NCBI RefSeq assembly: GCF_018614915.1
Contig: NZ_JAGGNU010000014.1
Location: 135,021-199,020 of the forward strand
DNA length: 64,000 nt
Source: Variovorax paradoxus
Lineage (GTDB): Bacteria > Pseudomonadota > Gammaproteobacteria > Burkholderiales > Burkholderiaceae_C
Direction of reading: 5' to 3'
The notes beneath the pieces were generated by a model. That model was not told the DNA's origin, did not search any database, and saw only the letters and a list, made by a program, of their open reading frames with translations. This document shows, in pieces, positions 30,096-39,982 of the stretch (positions are counted from its first letter, which is position 1; every line of letters begins with the position of its first letter). The position numbers and the translations under genes are program-made.

Positions 30096-30638
30096 TCAGA
30101 GATTCATGGCGGCAATTGCCTCCAGGCCCTGCTTGATGTTGTTGCGCGCTGCTCCTTCGACCGCGAGGCGCAGACGCGTGACGCCCACGAGCGAGTCCCC
30201 CATCGATGCGGTGTAGCTCGAAGTGATGGACTTGCGCATCACGACCGACTTGTCCGACGACTTGATGAGCGACCAGCCGGCTTCCATGTCCACGGTGAAG
30301 GAGGCGCCGAAGGTCGGCTTGCCCAGCCGCGCCACCGTGACCGAGAGCTCGTAGTCGCCGTTCTTGCCTTGCACGACTTCCTTGAACAAGGCCGACTGCG
30401 TCACCGATTTCTCGATCGCTGCGCGCAGGTCTTCGTTGGAAATCTCCGAGCTGCCCATGGCACTCGTCTGGTTGCCGCCGCCGGTCTTGACGGAGAGCGA
30501 ATAGGGATTCTTCTTCGCCGATGAGATGCTGCCGGCGGTCATCGCGTCGCGGTTTGCGGAAGTGGCACAGCCGGCGAGCAGCACGATGCCGGCGAGCGCG
30601 GCCAGGGCGCCGGCGCGGCGCAGGGTGTTCTTGATCAT
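30096..30638 (-). CDS. Predicted lipoprotein
   Basis: A 180-residue protein with a lipoprotein signal (hydrophobic stretch, then LAGC with Cys24). The mature part has an acidic, polar N-terminal section and a repeated pattern of beta strands (YELSVTVARLGKPTF, SFTVDMEAGWSLIKSSDKSVVMRK), like an outer-membrane-anchored folding domain. I do not recognise a named family. Translation starts at ATG 30638 and overlaps the stop of the upstream lipoprotein gene (ATGA). It is probably exported by the Sec pathway and lipidated by Lgt. Confidence 0.78.
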   Translation of the reverse strand: MIKNTLRRAGALAALAGIVLLAGCATSANRDAMTAGSISSAKKNPYSLSVKTGGGNQTSAMGSSEISNEDLRAAIEKSVTQSALFKEVVQGKNGDYELSVTVARLGKPTFGASFTVDMEAGWSLIKSSDKSVVMRKSITSSYTASMGDSLVGVTRLRLAVEGAARNNIKQGLEAIAAMNL

Positions 30639-31078
30639 TGTTTCTTTCCTGAATCCTTGAAGATGTTGCCGAGCACTTCGTCCACCATCTCCGGCGGAGC
30701 CTTGCGTGTCAGCGAGGTGTGGTACGAGTTGCCGTTGGCGAGCGGGTAGTCCGTCTGCGGGTCGCGGATCGTGATCGTCAGTTCGAGCAGGTACATGGTG
30801 ATGTCCCACATCCACTTGTCGACATAGGTCACGACCGCATCGACCTTCTCCGGCGCCTGGCCGTCTCCGGTGACGGCATAGCCGCGCGCCCGCAGGTTGT
30901 CGGCGATGAGCTTGCGGACAGTGCCATCCTCTCCTTCGAGCTTCTTCACCTGCACCGTGCGCAGCTTGTCGAGCTGTGCCGAGGGGTCGACCGTCGCCGT
31001 GGCGCGATTGACCGCGCAGCCGGTCATGAAGATCGACGCGATCACGAGCGCGGACAGCAGTCCGATGGTTCTTTTCAA
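30635..31078 (-). CDS. Predicted lipoprotein (147 residues)
   Basis: A small lipoprotein with signal and lipobox MTGC (Cys21). The mature part contains LDKLRTVQVKKLEGEDGTVRKLIADNLRARGYAV, a mixed alpha/beta unit, then WMWDITMYLLELTITIRDP, a strand-rich part. It resembles DUF4136-like envelope lipoproteins in pattern, but this is a weak match from memory. It is the first gene of a two-lipoprotein operon and overlaps the second by ATGA, so the two products probably act together in the envelope. Nothing in the neighbourhood names the function. Confidence 0.72.
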   Translation of the reverse strand: MKRTIGLLSALVIASIFMTGCAVNRATATVDPSAQLDKLRTVQVKKLEGEDGTVRKLIADNLRARGYAVTGDGQAPEKVDAVVTYVDKWMWDITMYLLELTITIRDPQTDYPLANGNSYHTSLTRKAPPEMVDEVLGNIFKDSGKKQ

Positions 31079-31147
31079 TTGTTGATTCCTCCTCGCCCGG
31101 AATTGGGCCCGCGCAATGTAGCTTTGGCGCGGGTCGGGCCGGAGTCG

Positions 31148-32779
31148 CTATTCGATGCCGGCGTGAACTATTTCACGCGCCACGGCTTCGGCTACCTTGA
31201 TGCCGTCGATCCCGGCCGAGAGGATGCCGCCCGCGTAGCTCGCGCCTTCGCCGGCCGGGTACAGGCCGCGCACGTTGAGGCTCTGCAAGTCCTCGCCGCG
31301 CGTGATCCTGATGGGCGAGGAGGTGCGCGTCTCGACGCCGGTGAGCACCGCATCGTGCAGGTCGAAGCCCTTGATTTTTCGGCCGAAGGACGGGAAGGCC
31401 TCGCGCATCGCCTCGATCGCGTAGCCGGGCAGAGCGGCGTGCAGATCGCCCGGCGTCACGCCCGGCTTGTACGAGGGCTCGACGCTGCCGAGCGCGGCCG
31501 ACGGCTTGCCGGCGACGAAGTCGCCGACCAGCTGGCCCGGCGCGCGGTAGTCGCCGCCGCCGAGCACGAAGGCCTTCGATTCGAGTTCGCGCTGCAGCGC
31601 GATGCCGGCCAGCGCATCGCCCGGGTAGTCGCGCGGATCGATGCCCACCACGATGCCCGCGTTCGCATTGCGCTCGTTGCGCGAGTACTGGCTCATGCCG
31701 TTGGTCACCACGCGGCCCGGCTCGCTGGTGGCGGCGACCACCGTGCCGCCCGGGCACATGCAGAAGCTGTAGACCGAGCGGCCGTTGCTCGCGTGGTGCA
31801 CCAGCTTGTAGTCGGCCGCGCCCAGCAGCGGATGGCCGGCATGCCGGCCCCAGCGCGCGCGATCGATCAGGCCCTGCGGATGCTCGACGCGAAAGCCGAT
31901 CGAGAAGGGCTTGGCCTCGATGTGCACGCCGCGTGCGTGCAGCATCTCGAAGGTGTCGCGCGAGCTGTGGCCGAGCGCCATCACGACATGGTCGGCGCGC
32001 AGTTCGCTGGCGCTGCCGGTGCGCTGGTCGAGCACCGTGAGCCCGCGGACGTGACCGTCCTCGATCAATATGTCGGTCACGCGCTGCTCGAAGCGGATCT
32101 CGCCGCCGAGCGCCGTGATCTGCTCGCGCATGTTCTCGACCACCTTCACCAGCTTGAAGGTGCCGATGTGCGGATGTGCGACGTAGAGGATCTCCGGCGG
32201 CGCGCCGGCCTTGACGAACTCCTCCATCACCTTGCGGCCGAGGAAGCGGGGGTCCTTGATCTGGCTGTAGAGCTTGCCGTCCGAGAAGGTGCCGGCGCCG
32301 CCTTCGCCGAACTGCACGTTCGACTCGGGGTTGAGCACGCTCTTGCGCCACAGGCCCCAGGTGTCCTTGGTGCGCTCGCGCACGGTCTTGCCGCGCTCCA
32401 GCACGATCGGCTTGAAGCCCATCTGCGCGAGCAGCAGCGCGCAAAAGATGCCGCAGGGGCCGAAGCCGACGACCACCGGGCGCAGCGGCAGCGCGGTCGG
32501 CGTCTGCACCGGTGCGCGCCACACCATGTCGGGCGCGGCGCTGACGTGCGGATGCCCGGCGAACCTGGCGAGCAGGGCCGCCTCGAGCACCGGGTCGGCG
32601 ATCGTCACGTCGACGATGTAGACCTGCAGCAGCTGCGGCTTGCGCGCATCGAAGCTGCGCTTGAAAACGGTGAAGCCGGCGATCGCGGTGGCGGGTACGT
32701 CCAGCGCCTTGGCGATGGCTTGGGGCAGCGCCGCCTCGTCGTGATCGAGCGGCAGTTTGATTTCGGAGGTTCGGAGCAT
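31148..32779 (-). CDS. FAD-dependent dehydrogenase of the COG2509 type
   Basis: A 543-residue flavoprotein. After about 95 N-terminal residues with a small alpha/beta domain comes VVGFGPCGIFCALLLAQMGFKPIVLERG, an FAD-binding Rossmann motif. NVQFGEGGAGTFSDGKLYSQIKDP and FCMCPGGTVVAATSEPGRVVTNGMSQYSR are hallmarks of this uncharacterised dehydrogenase family, and GLYPAGEGASYAGGILSAGIDGIKVAEAV is the C-terminal FAD-binding end. The ATG at 32779 lies inside a longer frame that has no Shine-Dalgarno. It stands alone, divergent from the toxin-antitoxin genes. The substrate is not known for any member I can name. Confidence 0.87.
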   Translation of the reverse strand: MLRTSEIKLPLDHDEAALPQAIAKALDVPATAIAGFTVFKRSFDARKPQLLQVYIVDVTIADPVLEAALLARFAGHPHVSAAPDMVWRAPVQTPTALPLRPVVVGFGPCGIFCALLLAQMGFKPIVLERGKTVRERTKDTWGLWRKSVLNPESNVQFGEGGAGTFSDGKLYSQIKDPRFLGRKVMEEFVKAGAPPEILYVAHPHIGTFKLVKVVENMREQITALGGEIRFEQRVTDILIEDGHVRGLTVLDQRTGSASELRADHVVMALGHSSRDTFEMLHARGVHIEAKPFSIGFRVEHPQGLIDRARWGRHAGHPLLGAADYKLVHHASNGRSVYSFCMCPGGTVVAATSEPGRVVTNGMSQYSRNERNANAGIVVGIDPRDYPGDALAGIALQRELESKAFVLGGGDYRAPGQLVGDFVAGKPSAALGSVEPSYKPGVTPGDLHAALPGYAIEAMREAFPSFGRKIKGFDLHDAVLTGVETRTSSPIRITRGEDLQSLNVRGLYPAGEGASYAGGILSAGIDGIKVAEAVAREIVHAGIE

Positions 32780-32827
32780 GGCTTGAGGCCCGTGTCGATC
32801 GGGCAGCGCTGTGGCCGGGCTGCAATT

Positions 32828-32847
32828 GTAATACAATTATGTATTAC
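32828..32847. promoter_or_regulatory. Palindromic operator of the toxin-antitoxin pair
   Basis: GTAATAC-AATTAT-GTATTAC is a perfect dyad with seven-base arms directly before the antitoxin gene. A TACAAT hexamer (32832-32837), a possible -10, lies inside it. RHH antitoxins usually bind such palindromes and repress their own operon. It is unusually AT-rich for this DNA. Confidence 0.7.
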
Positions 32848-32858
32848 GGGAGCTATGC

Positions 32859-33125
32859 ATGACACTGTCGATTCGACTACCTGCCGAAGACGAGACTCTG
32901 CTGGAGCGTGCAGCAGCGGCACTGCACATCAGCAAGTCGGAGTTCATCCGACGCAGCATCGCCGCCTATGCGGGCAAGGTGATGCCGGTCGAGCGTGCGG
33001 CGGCCGAGATCGATGCGCTCTACATTGGCAAGGGTGGTGCGCTGCGCAATCCGGGGAGCGTGGCCGACCCGGTCAAACGCGCCATCCTGGAGCGACTGCG
33101 TGAAAAGCACGGATACGCTCGCTGA
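32859..33125 (+). CDS. Ribbon-helix-helix antitoxin
   Basis: An 88-residue protein. The N-terminal part, LSIRLPAEDETLLERAAAALHISKSEFIRRSIAAY, shows the strand-helix-helix of a CopG/RHH DNA-binding domain (residues 2-38). The C-terminal tail (residues 40-88) would wrap the PIN toxin. GGGAG stands seven bases before the ATG, and a perfect palindrome precedes it. The 3' end overlaps the toxin gene by 26 nt. It should bind its own operator and neutralise the toxin. Confidence 0.85.
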   Translation: MTLSIRLPAEDETLLERAAAALHISKSEFIRRSIAAYAGKVMPVERAAAEIDALYIGKGGALRNPGSVADPVKRAILERLREKHGYAR

Positions 33126-33522
33126 CACCGGCTTCCTGGTCGCGCTGTTCAACGACGGCGACGCGCACCACTCGGGCGCCGTGGGGATGCTGAAGCAGCT
33201 TGCCGGCAAGCGTCTCTACACGGTCTGGGAGGTGCTTACAGAAGCCGGGCATCTGCTCGACGATGTCGCATGGCTCAACCTGTTGCGCTGGGCGGCTGCG
33301 GGCCGGCTCACCGTGCTGGCAAGCGATTCGGCCGATCTTTCGGAGATTGCAGACTTCACTGAACGTTATGCCGACGGCGGCGCGGACCTGGCCGACGTCG
33401 GCCTGGTCTTCGCGGCCGACCGTACCGGGATCTACAACGTCCTCACGGTGGATCGCAAGGACTTCGACCGCTATCGCAGCCCGCGTGGCCAACGGCTCAA
33501 GCGGCTTTGGCTGAAGGATTGA
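33100..33522 (+). CDS. PIN-domain toxin (VapC-like ribonuclease)
   Basis: A 140-residue PIN-domain protein. Four acidic groups of the active site are visible: Asp9 in LADTGFLVALF, a Glu in WEVLTEAGHLL, Asp in ADLADVGLVFAAD and Asp in LTVDRKDF. It most likely cuts RNA when the antitoxin is lost. The start is GTG 33100, preceded by GGAG (33089-33092), lying inside the antitoxin gene by 26 nt. No ATG with a Shine-Dalgarno exists in that frame. The C-terminus ends RLKRLWLKD, a basic tail. Confidence 0.85.
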   Translation: MKSTDTLADTGFLVALFNDGDAHHSGAVGMLKQLAGKRLYTVWEVLTEAGHLLDDVAWLNLLRWAAAGRLTVLASDSADLSEIADFTERYADGGADLADVGLVFAADRTGIYNVLTVDRKDFDRYRSPRGQRLKRLWLKD

Positions 33523-33529
33523 GCGGCGC

Positions 33530-34450
33530 TCAAGCAGGCAGGAAACCGTCGACCGAAAGATAGCGCTCCCCGGTGTCGTAGTTGAAGCCCAGCACCACCG
33601 CATCCGGCGCCAGTTCAGGAAGTTTCTGCGCAATCGCGGTGAGCGTCGCGCCCGAGGAGATGCCGACCAGCATGCCTTCTTCGGCGGCGCAGCGCCGTGC
33701 CATTTCGCGCGCCGGCTCGGCATCGACCTGGATCACGCCGTCGAGCAGCCCGGTGTCGAGGTTGTTGGGAATGAAGCCGGCGCCGATGCCCTGGATCGGG
33801 TGCGGCGAAGGCGCGCCGCCCGAGATCACGGGCGAGGCCACGGGCTCGACGGCGAACACCTTGAGCTTCGGCCACTTCTTCTTCAGCACGCGCGCGCAAC
33901 CCGTGATGTGGCCGCCGGTGCCCACGCCGGTGATCAGCACGTCGATGCCTTCGGGGAAGTCGGCCGCGATCTCTTCCGCGGTGGTGCGCGCATGCACCTC
34001 GACGTTGGCCGGGTTGTCGAACTGCTGCGGCATCCAGGCTCCGGGCGTGCCGGCGACGATCTCCCCGGCGCGCGCGATCGAGCCCTTCATGCCCTTCTCG
34101 CGCGGCGTCAGGTCGAAGCTTGCGCCGTAGGCCAGCATCAGGCGGCGGCGCTCGACGGACATGCTGTCGGGCATCACGAGGATCAGCTTGTAGCCCTTGA
34201 CGGCCGCGACCATCGCGAGGCCGATCCCTGTGTTGCCCGAGGTGGGCTCGACGATGGTGCCGCCGGGCTTGAGCGCGCCGGACTTCTCCGCGTCTTCGAC
34301 CATCGCGAGCGCGATGCGGTCCTTGATCGAGCCGCCCGGGTTGGCGCGCTCGGACTTGATCCACACCTCCTGCGTCGCATGGCCGAACAGGCGCTGGATG
34401 CGGATGTGCGGCGTGTTGCCGATGGTCTGCAGGATATTCCGGGCTTTCAT
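33530..34450 (-). CDS. cysK: Cysteine synthase
   Basis: A 306-residue PLP enzyme that makes cysteine from O-acetylserine and sulfide. The PLP lysine is Lys43 in [10 protein letters not shown], the substrate loop is TSGNTG (70-75), and the phosphate-binding glycine loop is [21 protein letters not shown] is the C-terminal family motif. AAGGA stands before ATG 34450. It is divergent from rnpB and convergent with the PIN gene. The residue pattern alone does not separate CysK from CysM. Confidence 0.9.
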   Translation of the reverse strand: MKARNILQTIGNTPHIRIQRLFGHATQEVWIKSERANPGGSIKDRIALAMVEDAEKSGALKPGGTIVEPTSGNTGIGLAMVAAVKGYKLILVMPDSMSVERRRLMLAYGASFDLTPREKGMKGSIARAGEIVAGTPGAWMPQQFDNPANVEVHARTTAEEIAADFPEGIDVLITGVGTGGHITGCARVLKKKWPKLKVFAVEPVASPVISGGAPSPHPIQGIGAGFIPNNLDTGLLDGVIQVDAEPAREMARRCAAEEGMLVGISSGATLTAIAQKLPELAPDAVVLGFNYDTGERYLSVDGFLPA

Positions 34451-34503
34451 GGGTGATTCCTTCGTGGGTGCCAAACGGGCGGCCATTGTCGCGATAATCC
34501 CCG

Positions 34504-34836
34504 GTGTGAAGCACGCTGGACCGCCGCTGGTGCAAGTCTCGAAAGAGCGCACTGGAGGAACGTCCGGACTGCACAGGACAGCGCAGGAGCTAACGGCTCT
34601 CCACCGCGAGGTGAGGATCAGAGCAACAGAGACGAGTCGGCCGGGGGCAACCCCGGTCGGGTGAAACGGGCAATCTCTGCGCGCAGCAACACCAAGTAGG
34701 CCAGTGTCGATGTGGTTCCGCAGAGCTGGCGGGTAGGTGGCATCGAGCCGTCTGGCGACAGACGGCCCAGAGTAATGGCGGTCACGTTGGGGGCAACCTC
34801 AACGCACAGAATCCGGCGTACAGGCGGGCTTCACAC
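34504..34836 (+). ncRNA. rnpB: RNase P RNA
   Basis: The 333-nt gene for the catalytic RNA of RNase P. The conserved CR I region GAGGAACGTCCGGACTGCAC is near 34554-34575, and AGAGTAATGGCGGTCACG and AGAATCCGGCGTACAG are at the 3' half, which are the universal blocks of bacterial type A RNase P RNA. The ends pair: GTGTGAAGC (34504-34512) with GCTTCACAC (34828-34836). A GATAAT hexamer (34493-34498) serves as -10, and a T-run (34837-34841) follows as terminator. It matures the 5' ends of tRNAs with the RnpA protein. Confidence 0.97.
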
Positions 34837-34840
34837 TTTT

Positions 34841-35551
34841 TCAGAAACGCTCGCTCGGCAGCAGGTAGCGCCACTGGCTGGGCAAGAGGCCCGCGAGCGG
34901 CACGCGGCCGACGCGGATGCGCTTCATTGCCAGGATGCGCAGGCCGGCGTCGTCGCACAGGTGCGCGATCTGGCCCGGCCGCGGGCCCTTCAGCGCGAAG
35001 CGCAGCCCGGTGTGGCCCTCCGCCTGCTGGCCGATGCTGACGCGCGCCTGCGAAGCGCGTGCTAGCCGTGCCAGCACGTCCGGTCCCACCGGCCCCTCGA
35101 CGTCGACCATCACCTCGTTCTCGAGAATGCCTGCGTCTTCCTGCAGCTTGCGCTCGATCCGCCATTCCTGCGTGAAGACCACGAGCCCGCTGGCGCCGGT
35201 TTCCAGCGGCGTCATGCAGCGCTGCGCCGCCACGTGGCGCGGCAGGAAGCGCAGCCCCGCGCGCTCGGGCTCGTGATGGTTGGCCGGCACCAGCAGCCGA
35301 TGGGCGTTGTCGGTCGGCATGCCGGCGGGCTTGTGCAGCAGCAGTGTGACCGGCACCACCGGCTCCGGCCGCGCGCCGGGCTCGATCTCCACCTGCTGGC
35401 GCGCCTGCACGCGCGTCTGCGGCAACAGCGCCGGCTCGCCGTCGACGCGCACCGCGCCGTTCTCGATCAGGAGTTCGGCCTCGCGCCGCGAGCAGCCGGC
35501 CATCGCGGCCACGCGCTTGGCCAGGCGGATGCCTTCGTCGGTATCGGTCAT
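34841..35551 (-). CDS. S4-domain RsuA/RluF-family protein lacking the catalytic Asp
   Basis: A 236-residue protein with an N-terminal S4 RNA-binding domain (LAKRVAAMAGCSRREAELLIENGAVRVDG, residues 9-40) and a pseudouridine-synthase fold (LLLHKPAGMPTDNAHRLLVP). Active RsuA-family enzymes have an RLDxxTxGLLLFT loop. Here it is PLETGASGLVVFT, so the catalytic Asp is Glu117 and the preceding Arg is Pro115. The rest of the fold looks intact. It probably binds rRNA, and activity is uncertain. Its ATG overlaps the stop of the upstream Nudix/MBL gene (ATGA), and it ends five bases before rnpB on the other strand. Confidence 0.85.
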   Translation of the reverse strand: MTDTDEGIRLAKRVAAMAGCSRREAELLIENGAVRVDGEPALLPQTRVQARQQVEIEPGARPEPVVPVTLLLHKPAGMPTDNAHRLLVPANHHEPERAGLRFLPRHVAAQRCMTPLETGASGLVVFTQEWRIERKLQEDAGILENEVMVDVEGPVGPDVLARLARASQARVSIGQQAEGHTGLRFALKGPRPGQIAHLCDDAGLRILAMKRIRVGRVPLAGLLPSQWRYLLPSERF

Positions 35552-37212
35552 GGATGCTGCGCCAGTTGGAGGATGCGCTCGACGTGCGCGGCCAGGGAGC
35601 GCGCGGCCACCGGCCACATGCGCTCGGGCACGTCGTCGTAGGCGATCGGCAGCCAGTCTTCGGGCGTGCCCTGCGGCAGGCGCTGCATCGCGGCGGCGAT
35701 CTTGGCCTCGCGCTTCAGGCGGTGCGCCTTCAGGTGGGCAATGGCGGCGCGCGCCGCGCCGAGCACGTAGCCGTGCGCCGGCAGGATGAAGTGGATGTCG
35801 CCCGCGGCGCAGAGCGCATCGAGCTTGTCGAGCGAATCGAGGTAGGCGTTCATGTTGCCGTCGGGCGGGTCCACCACCGTGGTGCTGCCGTTGAGCACGT
35901 GGTCGCCGGAGAACAGCAGCCCGTCTTCTTCCAGCACCAGGCACAGGTGGTTGGCCGCGTGGCCGGGCGTATGGATTGCGCGCAGCGTGTGCGTCGTGCC
36001 GTCCGCGCCGGCCAGCAGCAGGCGCTCCTGATCGTGCAACGCACGGTCGGGCTGGAAGCGGGCGGAGGCGCGCGCCGTCGGCGCCGAGGGCAGGCCGAGG
36101 ATCGGCGGCTTCGATGCGCACAAGGCCTGCAGCGGCGCGGCACCCGGCGAGTGGTCGGCATGCGAATGGGTGCAGACGATCATGCGGATGTCGCCGCCGG
36201 TCGCACGGTGCAGCCGCTCGATGTGGCCCGCGTCGTTCGGCCCCGGGTCGATCACGATGTAGCCGCTGGCCGCGTCGCCGACGATGTAGCTGTTGGTGCC
36301 GGGCCCTGTCATCGCGCCCGGGTTCGGCGCGGTCAGGCGCCGGAGGTTCTTCAGGAGCGGCACCGGCGCCTCGCTCTGCCAGTCGAGCCCATGCACGATC
36401 TGGCCGTCGGGGCAGACCAGCGCCAACTCGCCGTAGGGCGACTCGTGCTCCATGTAGCGTGCCTCCTGCCCGCGCAGCAGGCCGGCGCGCGGGCAGCTGG
36501 TGAACAGCGGGCCTTCGCCGCCCGCACGGTTGGCGCAGGCTTCGAGGATGGCGTCGACGGTGGCGTAGGCCGCCATGCGCTCCAGCGTGCGCAGCGTCGG
36601 GAAGATCATGAAGAAGCCGCCCGCCTTGTGGCGCGCCAGCGCATCGGCCGGCCGCACCCAGCAGGGCTCGAACTGCTCGGCCTCGTCGGCCATCGGCGTC
36701 TGGCCCTCGGGCATGCGCGCCACCAGGAAAGGCACGTCGAAGCGCTTGGGCAGGTCGCGGTCGGTGATCCAGTGGGCGAAGGTGTAGACCTCGTCGGTCG
36801 CGAGCCGCAGCCCGCGCGCGGCGCACTGGTCGGCCAGGGCGATGGCGCTGGCGGCCGTGCTGCGGTCCATGGCCGCCACCTCTTCGGCGCTCACGGGCCG
36901 GCCGTCCGCGTGGCGCGCGAGCAGCACGCCGAGCTCCTCGAAGCTCTCGCGCACCGCGGCCACGGCCTGCGTGAGCTGCCGCTCGCCCTGCGTCGGCCGG
37001 CGCGGCGCGACGCGCTGCGCGGCGCTGTCGGCTTCGTCGATGCGGCCGCCGGGGAACACATAGGCGCCGGGGGCGAAGCTCGCTGTGGCGGAGCGCCGCG
37101 TCATCAGGACTTCGATGCCGGCGGGCGTGTCGCGCAGGAGCAGCACGGTCGCCGCAGCGAAGAGCGGCGCCGGCTCGCGCGCGGGATGGAGTTGTTGGGA
37201 TGGGCGGACCAT
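35548..37212 (-). CDS. Nudix hydrolase fused to metallo-beta-lactamase-fold protein
   Basis: A 554-residue two-domain protein. The N-terminal part (about 15-250) is a NUDIX-like domain with FAPGAYVFPGGRIDEAD and a displaced Nudix core AAVRESFEELGVLL. The C-terminal part (about 285-554) is an MBL-fold hydrolase: THSHADHSPG (the HxHxDH motif), PGHAANHLC and GDHVLNG, plus PAHGYVLG. Similar fusions resemble eukaryotic LACTB2-like endoribonucleases. The ATG at 37212 is 8 nt after GATAAT on this strand, with no Shine-Dalgarno. It is divergent from a Bug receptor gene. The natural substrate is unknown, possibly an RNA or CoA ester. Confidence 0.88.
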   Translation of the reverse strand: MVRPSQQLHPAREPAPLFAAATVLLLRDTPAGIEVLMTRRSATASFAPGAYVFPGGRIDEADSAAQRVAPRRPTQGERQLTQAVAAVRESFEELGVLLARHADGRPVSAEEVAAMDRSTAASAIALADQCAARGLRLATDEVYTFAHWITDRDLPKRFDVPFLVARMPEGQTPMADEAEQFEPCWVRPADALARHKAGGFFMIFPTLRTLERMAAYATVDAILEACANRAGGEGPLFTSCPRAGLLRGQEARYMEHESPYGELALVCPDGQIVHGLDWQSEAPVPLLKNLRRLTAPNPGAMTGPGTNSYIVGDAASGYIVIDPGPNDAGHIERLHRATGGDIRMIVCTHSHADHSPGAAPLQALCASKPPILGLPSAPTARASARFQPDRALHDQERLLLAGADGTTHTLRAIHTPGHAANHLCLVLEEDGLLFSGDHVLNGSTTVVDPPDGNMNAYLDSLDKLDALCAAGDIHFILPAHGYVLGAARAAIAHLKAHRLKREAKIAAAMQRLPQGTPEDWLPIAYDDVPERMWPVAARSLAAHVERILQLAQHP

Positions 37213-37328
37213 GGGGCGCAATTATCGAAAGGCGAAACGGGATGCCGTCGGGGCATAAGCTTCGATGCGGTTTCGCATGAGCCTCGCGCCACAATGGGCG
37301 CTTGCTTCATCCGCCTCGAAGGACAGTC

Positions 37329-38336
37329 ATGCCCGATTCTCTCTCCAGCCGCTCGCGCCGTCTGCTGGCCGCCGCTGTGCTCGCCCTCGGCGCCTGTGCC
37401 GCGCCCGCCGCCTTCGCGCAGGCCGAGTGGCCGCAGCAACCCGTCACGCTGATCATGGGCTTCCCGGCCGGCTCCGGCGTCGACGTGGTGGCGCGCACCA
37501 TCCAGGAGCCGCTGCAGCAGAAGCTCGGCCAGACGGTGGTGATCGACTACAAGTCCGGCGCCGCCGGCAACATCGCCAGCGAATACGTGGCGCGCGCCAG
37601 GCCCGACGGCTACACGCTGGCCTTCGGCACCGCCGCCACGCACGGCAGCAACGCGGCGCTCTACAAGAAGCTGCCCTTCGACGTCGAGGCCGACTTCGTG
37701 CCGGTGGCGCCGGTGCTCGACGTCTCCAACGTGCTGACGATCAACCCCGACGTAATCAACGTGAAGACGCTCAAGGAGTTCGTCGACCTGGTGAAGGCCA
37801 ACCCCGGCAAGTACAACTTCGCTTCCACCGGCAACGGCGCCGGCACTCACATGGCCTTTGCCGAGCTCAATTCGCGCCTCGGGCTTTCGATGGTGCACGT
37901 GCCCTACAAGGGCGGGCCGGAGGCCATCGCCTCGGTGGTGCGCGGCGAGACCTGCTGCATCATGAACCAGGTGCAGACCGTGCTGCCGCAGTACAAGGCC
38001 GGCAAGGTGCGGCTCCTGGGCGTCACCACCGCCAAGCCGGTGGCGGCGGTCAAGGAGGTGCCGACCATCGCGTCCAGCGGCATCCCCGGCACCCAGGGCT
38101 TCGACAGCTCGATCTGGTTCGGCGTCTTCGCGCCCAAGGGCACGGACGCGCGCATCGTCGACAAGCTCAATGCCGCGATCCGGGCGGTGCTCGAACAGCC
38201 CGAGATCCGCGAGAAGTTCGAGAGCCAGGGCAACACGGTGCGCATCGAGACGCCGGCGCAGTTCAAGGCGACCGTTCACGCCAATCGCGTGAAGTGGGCC
38301 GAGGTGGCGAAGGCGGCGAACGTCAGCATTGATTGA
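37329..38336 (+). CDS. Bug-family TTT solute receptor
   Basis: A 335-residue periplasmic receptor of the Bug family. A signal peptide ends AAFAQAEW. The mature sequence has PVTLIMGFPAGSGVDVVAR, LGQTVVIDYKSGAAGNIASE and RPDGYTLAFGTAATHGSN, the two loops that bind a carboxylate ligand, and a C-terminal VFAPKGT block. The ATG at 37329 has a weak GAAGGA seven bases before it. It is a single orphan gene between the Nudix/MBL gene and an extragenic repeat block, then the bkd operon. A branched-chain keto acid could be the ligand, but nothing in the sequence proves it. Confidence 0.93.
   Translation: MPDSLSSRSRRLLAAAVLALGACAAPAAFAQAEWPQQPVTLIMGFPAGSGVDVVARTIQEPLQQKLGQTVVIDYKSGAAGNIASEYVARARPDGYTLAFGTAATHGSNAALYKKLPFDVEADFVPVAPVLDVSNVLTINPDVINVKTLKEFVDLVKANPGKYNFASTGNGAGTHMAFAELNSRLGLSMVHVPYKGGPEAIASVVRGETCCIMNQVQTVLPQYKAGKVRLLGVTTAKPVAAVKEVPTIASSGIPGTQGFDSSIWFGVFAPKGTDARIVDKLNAAIRAVLEQPEIREKFESQGNTVRIETPAQFKATVHANRVKWAEVAKAANVSID

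Positions 38337-39976
<1,640 letters not shown>

Positions 39977-39982
<6 letters not shown>

Noticed and set aside
34841..37294. 817-codon frame joining the S4 protein to upstream DNA
   Set aside because: The upstream part is an out-of-frame shadow of the Nudix/MBL gene; the S4 domain begins at ATG 35551.
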